This document shows positions 1-6,202 of a DNA stretch of 8,431 nt, piece after piece. The position numbers and the translations under genes are program-made. Where the stretch lies: assembly GCA_964402925.1 (NCBI GenBank), contig CAYOED010000111.1, forward strand, positions 1 through 8,431, read 5' to 3'. The DNA comes from Suilimivivens sp964402925 (GTDB lineage Bacteria > Bacillota > Clostridia > Lachnospirales > Lachnospiraceae). Under the pieces are notes generated by a model. It was not told where the DNA came from. It saw only the letters and a list, made by a program, of their open reading frames with translations, and ran no database searches. Numbering within the stretch: the first letter of the stretch is position 1; every line of letters begins with the position of its first letter.

Positions 1-80
1 GTTCCCGATGGATTGGTACACAGATACCGTATATGTGCATTATAGCACGTGCATCAGCGAATAGGATGATTCTTTTTAGT

Positions 81-114
81 TTGATTGCAGCCATCGGCTG
101 CGGTATGCTATACT
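81..114 (+). promoter_or_regulatory. Candidate mutS2 promoter with palindromic spacer
   Basis: An extended -10 box, TG-C-TATACT, lies at 106-114, 37 bases before the mutS2 start. Possible -35 boxes are TTGATT at 81-86 (17 bases before an alternative -10 TATGCT at 104-109) and TTGCAG at 85-90 (18 bases before TATACT). Neither -35 is strong, so an extended -10 promoter fits best. The spacer contains a perfect 6-bp inverted repeat, GCAGCC-ATC-GGCTGC, at 87-101, which could bind a regulator. The call rests on sequence match only. Confidence 0.5.
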
Positions 115-150
115 TAAACAAGTTATCAACACACATCAAACGAGGTCCTT

Positions 151-2532
151 ATGAACGAAAAAGTATTAAACACATTAGAATATACCAAAATCATTAATCT
201 TTTGGCCGAAAAAGCATCCTCCGAACCAGGACGCGCCATGTGCCGGGAGTTAAAGCCGCAGACAGACCTATCCGCTATAAAGCAATCCCAACAGGAGACC
301 GCTGACGCCTTGTCCATGCTTTTCTCCAAAGGTTCTACCTCCTTCGGCGGCAACCGGGATGTTTCTATGGCATTACGGAGCCTGGAAATCGGGAGTACTC
401 TCTCAGCACCGGAACTGCTAAAAATTGCAGGACTTTTAGACAATGTAAGCAGAATCAAATCTTACAGCCGGGGACCAAAGGATGATGAAAGGGAAACTTC
501 TCTGACCGGATACTTCCAGACCTTGGAACCCCTCTCCTCTCTTTCCGGCGAAATTAACCGATGTATTCTCTCGGAGGAGGAAATTGCAGACGATGCAAGC
601 CCCGGGCTAAAACACGTAAGGCGTTCCATCGCGCTCACCGGTGACAAAATCCACTCCCAGCTTACGAGCATGGTAAACGGTTCCTACCGCAGCTATCTTC
701 AGGATGCCGTCATCACCATGCGGGATAACCGGTATTGTATTCCTGTAAAAGCGGAATATAAAAGCCAGGTACCCGGTATGGTGCACGACCAGTCCTCTAC
801 CGGTTCTACCTTTTTCATTGAACCTGCTGCCATCGTGAACCTGAACAATCAGTTAAAGGAACTTGCCATCAAAGAAAAAGAGGAGATAGAAGCTGTTCTG
901 GCAGATTTAAGCGCCCAGACCGGGGAACACATTTTTGAGATTTCTGAAAATCAACGGATCATGACTTATCTTGATTTTGTGTTTGCAAAAGCCTCCCTTG
1001 CCATGGATGAAAATGCCACCATGCCTTTATTCAACACGGAGCATTACATTCATATCCGAAAAGGAAGACATCCTCTTCTTCCTCCGAAGAAGGTGGTGCC
1101 CATTGATATTCATCTGGGAAAGGATTTTGACCTGCTGATCGTAACCGGACCTAATACCGGCGGAAAAACGGTTTCCTTAAAGACTGTGGGGCTTTTTACC
1201 CTGATGGGACAGGCAGGACTTCACATTCCTGCATTGGATCGTTCAGAACTTTCTATTTTCACAGAAGTTTATGCGGACATTGGAGATGAGCAGAGCATTG
1301 AGCAGAGTCTCAGCACTTTTTCTTCCCACATGACCAGCATCGTCTCCATTTTAAAAAATGCGGACGAAAACTCCTTATGTCTGTTTGATGAATTAGGAGC
1401 CGGCACAGATCCTACGGAAGGCGCCGCCCTTGCCATTGCTATTTTGGATCACCTGCACACAAGCGGCATCCGCACCATGGCAACCACACATTACAGTGAA
1501 CTTAAGGTTTATGCCCTTTCCACTGATTTTGTGGAAAATGCCTGCTGTGAATTTAATGTGGAGACCCTAGCGCCTACCTACAGGCTGTTAATCGGCATCC
1601 CCGGAAAGAGCAATGCCTTTGCCATTTCCTCCAAGCTGGGACTGCCCGACTATATCATAGAAGCTGCGAAGACCCAGATCACCACCGAAAATAAAAGCTT
1701 TGAGGATCTGCTCACAGACCTTGAAGAAAGCCGTGTCACCATTGAAAAGGAGCGTCTGGAAATTGCCTCCTACAAAGCAGAAGTAAAGTCTCTGAAAGAA
1801 AAATTGCAGGCAAAGAATGAAAAAATAGATAATGCCAAAGAACGCATCCTGCGGGAAGCAAACGAACAGGCACGAGAGATTCTGCAGGATGCCAAAAACG
1901 TGGCTGACGAGACCATCCGCATTTACCAGAAAGCAGGTCCCGGCGCTTCCCTGAAGGATCTGGAAAAAACCAGAGAACGCCTGCGCGGTGAGATCAACCG
2001 CAAAAATGATAAACTGGCAATCAAAGCAAAAGAACCGCAAAAAGGAAAACAACTAAAACCCGAACAGTTAAAGATAGGCGACAGCGTCAAAATACTTTCC
2101 ATGGGGCTTAAGGGAACGGTAAGCACTCTTCCCGACCACAAAGGAAATCTCTTTGTCCAATGCGGAATCATGCGGTCCCAGGCAAATGTAAAGGATCTGG
2201 TGCTGCTGGCGGATGAAACCCCTGCCGGGCTTGCCTCCCTGCAAAAGAGCCACACCAGCAAAGTTAAAATGTCAAAGTCCTTAAACATTTCTCCCGAGAT
2301 CAACCTGCTTGGGCGGACCGTGGATGAAGCTCTTTCAGAGTTAGATAAATATCTGGACGATGCCTACCTTGCACATCTATCTACAGTAAGGGTGGTACAT
2401 GGCAAAGGAACCGGCGCACTTAGAAGCGCCATCCACAGCCATTTAAAAAGAATCAAATATGTGAAATCCTACCGGCTTGGCGAATACGGCGAGGGTGACG
2501 CAGGTGTCACAATTGTAACATTTAAGGATTGA
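151..2532 (+). CDS. mutS2: MutS2 family ATPase with C-terminal Smr domain
   Basis: This is a full-length MutS2 of 793 residues, the usual size. MutS2 lacks the mismatch-binding domain of MutS; family members have been linked to suppression of recombination and, in Bacillus, to rescue of collided ribosomes. Visible parts in order are: a MutS-type core and clamp region (about 1-310); Walker A GPNTGGKT at 333-340; Walker B LCLFDE at 409-414 followed by GAGTDPTEGA; a charged coiled coil at about 505-620; a KOW-like segment at about 640-685; and a C-terminal Smr domain from about 714 with HGKGTG at 750-755. The usual Smr motif LDLRG reads INLLG (717-721), so the acidic residue is Asn. As I recall, this is common in clostridial MutS2, but it may mean weak or no nuclease activity. 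The start is supported by GAGG at 142-145. The response regulator follows after 31 bases, suggesting shared transcription. Confidence 0.97.
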   Translation: MNEKVLNTLEYTKIINLLAEKASSEPGRAMCRELKPQTDLSAIKQSQQETADALSMLFSKGSTSFGGNRDVSMALRSLEIGSTLSAPELLKIAGLLDNVSRIKSYSRGPKDDERETSLTGYFQTLEPLSSLSGEINRCILSEEEIADDASPGLKHVRRSIALTGDKIHSQLTSMVNGSYRSYLQDAVITMRDNRYCIPVKAEYKSQVPGMVHDQSSTGSTFFIEPAAIVNLNNQLKELAIKEKEEIEAVLADLSAQTGEHIFEISENQRIMTYLDFVFAKASLAMDENATMPLFNTEHYIHIRKGRHPLLPPKKVVPIDIHLGKDFDLLIVTGPNTGGKTVSLKTVGLFTLMGQAGLHIPALDRSELSIFTEVYADIGDEQSIEQSLSTFSSHMTSIVSILKNADENSLCLFDELGAGTDPTEGAALAIAILDHLHTSGIRTMATTHYSELKVYALSTDFVENACCEFNVETLAPTYRLLIGIPGKSNAFAISSKLGLPDYIIEAAKTQITTENKSFEDLLTDLEESRVTIEKERLEIASYKAEVKSLKEKLQAKNEKIDNAKERILREANEQAREILQDAKNVADETIRIYQKAGPGASLKDLEKTRERLRGEINRKNDKLAIKAKEPQKGKQLKPEQLKIGDSVKILSMGLKGTVSTLPDHKGNLFVQCGIMRSQANVKDLVLLADETPAGLASLQKSHTSKVKMSKSLNISPEINLLGRTVDEALSELDKYLDDAYLAHLSTVRVVHGKGTGALRSAIHSHLKRIKYVKSYRLGEYGEGDAGVTIVTFKD

Positions 2533-2563
2533 TAAACTCCGTTTTAAAGAAAGTGAGGTTCTT

Positions 2564-3265
2564 ATGGTAAACAAACAGAAAATTCTGATTGTAGACGATG
2601 ACAACAATATTGCTGAACTGATTTCCCTTTATCTGACAAAGGAATGTTTTGAGACCATGATTGCAAGCGATGGGGAAAGCGCTCTGCTCCTTGCAGATTC
2701 TTTTGCCCCCAATCTGATTTTGCTGGATTTAATGCTTCCCGGTATCGACGGCTACCAGGTCTGCCGTGAAATCCGCGCCAAATCTGCCACCCCCATTATC
2801 ATGCTTTCTGCCAAGGGCGAAATTTTTGATAAAGTTCTTGGGCTGGAACTCGGCGCTGATGATTACATGGAAAAACCCTTTGATTCCAAAGAACTGGTTG
2901 CCCGGGTAAAGGCAGTGCTGCGCAGATACAAACCGGCTTTTTCCTCATCGGAAGCTCCCGGTGATAAATGTGTTGAATATCCGGATCTTATCATCAATCA
3001 GACGAATTACTCTGTCATTTATATGGGAAAGACTGTGGAGATGCCCCCCAAGGAGCTGGAGCTTTTATATTTTCTTGCTTCCTCCCCCAACCATGTTTTT
3101 ACCAGAGAGCAGCTTCTTGACCAGATTTGGGGATATGAGTACATTGGAGATACCAGAACCGTGGACGTACACATCAAACGTCTGCGCGAAAAAATAAATG
3201 ATCACGCGGGCTGGCGGATTGCCACCATCTGGGGCATCGGCTACAAATTTGAGGTACGCCAATGA
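2564..3265 (+). CDS. OmpR/PhoB-family response regulator
   Basis: This 233-residue cytoplasmic DNA-binding regulator receives phosphate from a sensor kinase, almost certainly the next gene. The receiver domain covers about 5-118. It has the acidic pocket D11-D13, the phospho-acceptor D55 (in ILLDLMLPG), the switch residue S82 and the conserved K104 in EKPF. A winged-helix output domain covers about 135-231 and ends in the typical recognition-helix run VHIKRLREKI. All catalytic residues are present, so it should be active. A Shine-Dalgarno-like GTGAGG lies at 2553-2558, five bases before the ATG. Its stop overlaps the kinase start in an ATGA, indicating translational coupling. The target genes cannot be read from the sequence. 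The pair resembles VanR/VanS-like systems common in Firmicutes, but no specific gene name is justified. Confidence 0.96.
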   Translation: MVNKQKILIVDDDNNIAELISLYLTKECFETMIASDGESALLLADSFAPNLILLDLMLPGIDGYQVCREIRAKSATPIIMLSAKGEIFDKVLGLELGADDYMEKPFDSKELVARVKAVLRRYKPAFSSSEAPGDKCVEYPDLIINQTNYSVIYMGKTVEMPPKELELLYFLASSPNHVFTREQLLDQIWGYEYIGDTRTVDVHIKRLREKINDHAGWRIATIWGIGYKFEVRQ

Positions 3266-4686
3266 GAAAGACGCTCTACTTGAAATTCCTTCTGGCATAC
3301 TTCATCTTTGGCTTTTTTGGATTTATGGTCGTTGCCACTTTTGTAAGCAGCATGACTCTGGAGCATTTAAAGCGCGATAAAGCAGACGCCCTTTACAGAG
3401 AAGCGACCTTGATCGCAAATACCTATGCCTCCGACTTGTATAACAATGAGACTTCCCTTGATACGGTAAAGAAACAGCTGGATGCTTTGGATACCTATCT
3501 TTCAGCGAATCTGTGGATCATCAACCCCTCCGGACGAATGATTCTGGATTCCCAGTCTCCCATTGATGTGGAAACAGAAACGGTGATTACAGGCTTTGAC
3601 CCCACCGTCACAGAAAATACTTACTACACGATAGGCAACTTTTTCGACAGCTTCTCCGAGGAACAACTGAGCGTATTCGCTCCCATCACCTCAGATTACA
3701 AGGTTCGCGGGTATGTGGTGATTCATTATCCCATGAAAAGTATCGAAGCTTCCTGCAACAGCCTTTTAAATATTTCTTATTTAATGTTGATCATCCTGTT
3801 TCTGCTCTCCATGATCATCCTGATTTTTTTTACCGAGATGGTTTATCTTCCTCTGCGCAAAATAACCGAGGCAACAGAGCAGTATGCTGCCGGCAATATG
3901 CACTATGAATTTCAGATAGACAGTGAGGACGAAATTGGATATCTGGGGGCCGCCCTTTCCTACATGGCAAGCGAAATTGCCCGCTCTGAGGACGATCAGA
4001 AGAAATTCGTTGCAAACGTCTCCCACGATTTCCGTTCCCCCCTCACCTCCATTAAGGGCTACCTAGAAGCCATGCTGGACGGCACCATCCCCCCGGAACT
4101 GTATGAAAAATATCTGACCATTGTTTTAAACGAGACAGACAGACTAACCAAACTGACCAACAGCCTGCTCACTCTAAACAACTTAAATACCAAGGGAATC
4201 ATGCTGGATAAGAGCCTTTTTGACATCAACAAAGTCATCCGCAATACTGCTGCCTCCTTTGAAGGAACCTGCAAAAACAAGACCATCGCTATTGAACTGA
4301 TTCTGACAGGAGATGAATTAATTGTAAATGCGGATATCGGAAAAATCCAACAGGTGCTGTACAATCTTTTAGACAATGCAATCAAATTCAGCCATCCCGA
4401 TTCCATCATTAAAATAGAGACCACTGAAAAGCACAATAAGATTTTTGTTTCGGTCAAAGACAGCGGCATCGGTATTCCCAAAGATAACCTGAAACTAATC
4501 TGGGACCGCTTCTATAAGTCGGATTTGTCCAGAGGAAAAGATAAAAAAGGAACCGGACTTGGTCTTTCCATCACAAAAGAAATCATCCATGCACATGGAG
4601 AACATATCAATGTCATTAGTACAGAAGGCGTTGGATCGGAATTTATCTTCTCCCTTCCGGTGGCTGATGACGGGAATGAGGATTAG
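3262..4686 (+). CDS. Membrane sensor histidine kinase, partner of the preceding regulator
   Basis: This is a complete 474-residue kinase. A first membrane helix spans about 8-30. An extracytoplasmic sensor region covers about 31-169, with PDC/Cache-like stretches (LWIINPSGRMILDS and later APITSDYKVRGYVVIHYP). A second helix spans about 170-195, followed by a HAMP linker to about 245. The HisKA domain carries the phospho-acceptor H255 in VSHDFRSPLTSIKGYL. The ATPase domain shows the N box (N368, N372 in YNLLDNAIKFS), the G1 box DSGIGIP (400-406), an F box WDRFYKSD (414-421) and the G2 box GTGLGLSI from 430. Every catalytic box is intact. Its ATG overlaps the regulator stop by 4 bp, so the two are translated together. 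The ligand is unknown. A strong hairpin 18 bases after the stop closes the unit. Confidence 0.96.
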   Translation: MRKTLYLKFLLAYFIFGFFGFMVVATFVSSMTLEHLKRDKADALYREATLIANTYASDLYNNETSLDTVKKQLDALDTYLSANLWIINPSGRMILDSQSPIDVETETVITGFDPTVTENTYYTIGNFFDSFSEEQLSVFAPITSDYKVRGYVVIHYPMKSIEASCNSLLNISYLMLIILFLLSMIILIFFTEMVYLPLRKITEATEQYAAGNMHYEFQIDSEDEIGYLGAALSYMASEIARSEDDQKKFVANVSHDFRSPLTSIKGYLEAMLDGTIPPELYEKYLTIVLNETDRLTKLTNSLLTLNNLNTKGIMLDKSLFDINKVIRNTAASFEGTCKNKTIAIELILTGDELIVNADIGKIQQVLYNLLDNAIKFSHPDSIIKIETTEKHNKIFVSVKDSGIGIPKDNLKLIWDRFYKSDLSRGKDKKGTGLGLSITKEIIHAHGEHINVISTEGVGSEFIFSLPVADDGNED

Positions 4687-4704
4687 AAATGTGTATATTT
4701 TTAA

Positions 4705-4737
4705 ATTATCTGGCAGATAAATCATCTGCCAGATAAT
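4705..4737. terminator. Bidirectional hairpin between convergent genes
   Basis: A perfect 14-bp inverted repeat (ATTATCTGGCAGAT, loop AAATC, ATCTGCCAGATAAT) sits between the rightward kinase stop and the leftward 75-residue gene stop. The T tract is weak on the plus strand (CTTTC) and better on the minus strand (TTTAAAAATAT). It probably ends transcription from both sides, more typically intrinsic for the leftward unit. Confidence 0.8.
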
Positions 4738-4747
4738 CTTTCAAAAT

Positions 4748-4975
4748 TTATAGAAGCAACTCTGGTTCATTCTCCAGTAAATCTTCCGCCAGATACTTTG
4801 CATCCAAATTTTCTATCCCATAACTGCCATTTGCTATCTGACCTGCTAATTTACTGGAATAATAAATATCAAATGCTTTTCGCAGATTCAACTGCTTAAT
4901 ATCCGCTATCGCTTTGATAATATCATTTTCCAAATTTTGCCTATATATCTCCGAAATTTGTTTTCTATCTATCAT
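4748..4975 (-). CDS. Small protein of the DUF3791/DUF3990 cluster, function unknown
   Basis: This 75-residue acidic protein has no motif I can name. It looks mostly helical, has no membrane segment or signal, and contains a central pattern KAFDIYYSSKLAGQI followed by YGIENLDAKYLAEDLL. From memory, similar short proteins are often found next to DUF3990 genes in Clostridia; that association is recollection, not a search result. It starts one base after the stop of the DUF3990 remnant, and its ribosome site (GAGGTG, minus strand about 4983-4988) lies inside the end of that gene, so it is the last gene of a three-gene unit. Its reading frame is intact although its neighbour is broken. It could be an antitoxin-like or accessory partner, but nothing in the sequence proves this. 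Confidence 0.75.
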   Translation of the reverse strand: MIDRKQISEIYRQNLENDIIKAIADIKQLNLRKAFDIYYSSKLAGQIANGSYGIENLDAKYLAEDLLENEPELLL

Positions 4976-4976
4976 G

Positions 4977-5212
4977 CTATTTCACCTCATACGCTTTACG
5001 GAAAGTCAATATCTGATCCAAAGTGTCCTGATTTACTATGCAAATTTGATAGTAGACGTTTTCTCTTGTCTCATGGCTTTTCGTATTGCCCATTTTTTTG
5101 CCTGCTCTTCAAACGTTGTCAGATAAAATCCTTTCCCAAAGTCAAGATATCGCTTGGAGTGCTTAACATCCGGTACTTTTATTATTTCTGTCGTTCCATG
5201 ATAAACAATCAT
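4977..5212 (-). pseudogene. DUF3990 gene with central deletion and frame break
   Basis: The first frame gives 58 residues starting MIVYHGTTEIIKVPD, with KRYLDFGKGFYLTT and EEQAKKWAIRKAMRQ, then stops at 5036-5038. This is the N-terminal signature of DUF3990; its HGT and GFYLTT elements resemble the NAD-binding motifs of ADP-ribosyltransferases (family knowledge, recalled). A second frame, offset by one base, continues to a TAG at 4977-4979 and encodes NVYYQICIVNQ then LDQILTFRKAYEVK, matching the expected C-terminal end of the family. The whole locus is 236 bases, room for about 78 residues against roughly 150 or more in intact members, so the middle is missing and the two ends are out of frame. 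The junction lies at about 5046-5060. The start overlaps the DUF3791 stop in an ATGA. A frameshifted mini-protein of about 79 residues cannot be excluded but no classical slippery site is seen. Confidence 0.8.
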
Positions 5213-5427
5213 ATGTTGACCCCTTTTTCCTTCACATATTCTGTAATATCTTCTACAAGATATTCTTTTCCCTGTGTATGCAGTACATCATAGCAAGCAA
5301 TAATATAATCATCTAAAATTCCTGTAGAATTCAATATTTTGTAAACCGCTGCCGGGGGCTTTTGCCATTTTTCCGCTAAACTATATAGAATAAATATGGA
5401 AAACCTTAATTCTCTTTCTTCACACAT
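5209..5427 (-). CDS. DUF3791 domain protein
   Basis: This 72-residue protein fits DUF3791 by its pattern: a helical first half (FSIFILYSLAEKWQKPP, AAVYKILNSTGILDDYII) followed by the highly characteristic YDVLHTQGKEYLVEDI and a short C-terminal helix. The function of the family is not established to my knowledge. It is commonly the first gene of a small unit with DUF3990, which is the arrangement here: its TGA overlaps the ATG of the DUF3990 remnant. No signal peptide or membrane segment is present. The only ribosome-site candidates are GGAG about 10 bases upstream and a very close AGGA, so the start is reasonable rather than certain. A good promoter lies 35 bases upstream. The gene is intact, so it may still be expressed even though its downstream partner is damaged. 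Confidence 0.85.
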   Translation of the reverse strand: MCEERELRFSIFILYSLAEKWQKPPAAVYKILNSTGILDDYIIACYDVLHTQGKEYLVEDITEYVKEKGVNI

Positions 5428-5461
5428 GTCCTGCTATCTCCATTACATTTGAATTATCTTT

Positions 5462-5490
5462 ATTATACTAGAATTTCCATAATCTATCAT
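5462..5490 (-). promoter_or_regulatory. Promoter of the DUF3791 cluster
   Basis: On the minus strand there is a perfect TATAAT (5462-5467) with ATGATA (5485-5490, four of six matches to TTGACA) exactly 17 bases upstream. It lies 35 bases before the DUF3791 start and points away from the trmL promoter. Confidence 0.65.
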
Positions 5491-5494
5491 TATT

Positions 5495-5508
5495 ATTTTG
5501 ACCAAAAT
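5495..5508. promoter_or_regulatory. Possible operator dyad between divergent promoters
   Basis: A perfect 6-bp dyad, ATTTTG-AC-CAAAAT, sits just upstream of the -35 of the DUF3791 promoter and 13 bases upstream of the -35 of the trmL promoter. Its position would suit a shared regulator, but AT-rich dyads arise by chance. Confidence 0.25.
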
Positions 5509-5521
5509 TTCACCTGGAAAA

Positions 5522-5550
5522 TTGAAGAAAAACTCAAACCATGATATAAT
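5522..5550 (+). promoter_or_regulatory. trmL promoter
   Basis: TTGAAG at 5522-5527 and a perfect TATAAT at 5545-5550 are separated by 17 bases, a near-consensus housekeeping sigma-A promoter. Transcription should start near 5557, giving a leader of about 58 bases before the chosen trmL start. Confidence 0.8.
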
Positions 5551-5563
5551 TAATAAATTTTAG

Positions 5564-5585
5564 TGAGGCAAGCACGCTTTCCTCA
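5564..5585 (+). promoter_or_regulatory. 5' leader hairpin of the trmL transcript
   Basis: TGAGG-c-AAGC-AC-GCTT-t-CCTCA forms a stem of nine pairs with one C/T mismatch, within the first 10 to 30 bases of the predicted transcript. It ends 15 bases before the AGGGAG ribosome site and does not cover it. It may protect the 5' end of the RNA or act as a weak attenuator. Confidence 0.5.
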
Positions 5586-5614
5586 TAGTTTTGAACAGGC
5601 AGGGAGCACCTATC

Positions 5615-6109
5615 ATGCATATCATTTTACACCAGCCGGAGATACCGGCAAACACAGGAAATATCGGAAGAACCTGCGTAGCAACAGGCACAGATCTCCA
5701 TTTAATAGAGCCCTTAGGATTCCGCTTAAATGAAAAAGAAATAAAGCGTGCCGGAATGGATTATTGGGAACACTTAAATGTGTCCAGATATATGAATTTT
5801 GATGAATTTAAGACTTTGTATCCAGAAGCAAAAATCTGGATGGCAACCACCAAAGCCAAACTATCCTATACGGATGCCGCCTTCGGTCCTGATGACTTTA
5901 TTATGTTCGGAAAAGAGAGCGCCGGCATCCCTGAAGAAATTCTGGTAGACTATGAGGAAACCTGTATCCGTATTCCCATGCTTCCCCAAATCCGCTCCTT
6001 AAACCTCTCTAATTCCGTTGCAATTGTACTCTATGAAGCCCTGCGTCAGCAGAATTTCTCACAGATGCAGCTGGAAGGAGAGCTCCATAGACTACACTGG
6101 AAGGAATGA
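5615..6109 (+). CDS. trmL: tRNA (cytidine(34)-2'-O)-methyltransferase
   Basis: This 164-residue SPOUT-superfamily enzyme transfers a methyl group from S-adenosylmethionine to the ribose of the wobble nucleotide in certain leucine tRNAs, acting in the cytoplasm as a dimer. The three hallmark motifs of the TrmL subfamily are visible: PEIPANTGNIGRT near the N terminus (8-20), FGKESAGIP (98-106), and the knotted cofactor-binding segment IRSLNLSNSVAIVLYEALRQ near the C terminus (R127 to about 145). Length is typical. I chose ATG at 5615, not the upstream TTG at 5591, because family members begin with MHIILHQPEIP-like sequence and AGGGAG at 5601-5606 sits 8 bases before it. A near-consensus promoter precedes it. 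No terminator is evident after the stop, so transcription may run into the lipoprotein gene 93 bases on. Confidence 0.95.
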   Translation: MHIILHQPEIPANTGNIGRTCVATGTDLHLIEPLGFRLNEKEIKRAGMDYWEHLNVSRYMNFDEFKTLYPEAKIWMATTKAKLSYTDAAFGPDDFIMFGKESAGIPEEILVDYEETCIRIPMLPQIRSLNLSNSVAIVLYEALRQQNFSQMQLEGELHRLHWKE

Positions 6110-6152
6110 CCTTTAAATTTTTTAAAAAACTTAATCTTACCCATAAATTTTT

Positions 6153-6198
6153 AATCCTCCTGCGTATCTTTAACAAGACAATGATAGACAGGAGGATT
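6153..6198 (+). promoter_or_regulatory. Hairpin sequestering the SIMPL gene ribosome site
   Basis: AATCCTCCTG (6153-6162) is the exact reverse complement of CAGGAGGATT (6189-6198), which contains the GGAGG Shine-Dalgarno of the next gene. Inside this 10-bp stem a 2x2 internal loop is followed by another four pairs, TATC (6165-6168) with GATA (6183-6186). The folded RNA would bury the whole ribosome site 4 bases before the ATG. It could also terminate weakly, since TTTT follows. The shape suggests translational control of the lipoprotein. Confidence 0.65.
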
Positions 6199-6202
6199 TT
6201 CT

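Noticed and set aside
1..198. Possible tail of an upstream gene at the left edge; one plus frame is open from base 3 to about 198 and another ends at 43-45
   Set aside because: Several frames are open over such a short stretch, none shows a recognisable family motif, and the longest runs into mutS2. No call is supportable.
1588..2303. Long minus-strand open frames opposite mutS2 (for example 1588-2052 and 1923-2303)
   Set aside because: Their products are Phe/Ser/Leu-rich shadows of the mutS2 coiled-coil region with no ribosome site or family motif.
4914..5293. Plus-strand open frames opposite the DUF3791 cluster
   Set aside because: They are antisense to genes with clear family signatures, tight coupling and a promoter on the minus strand.
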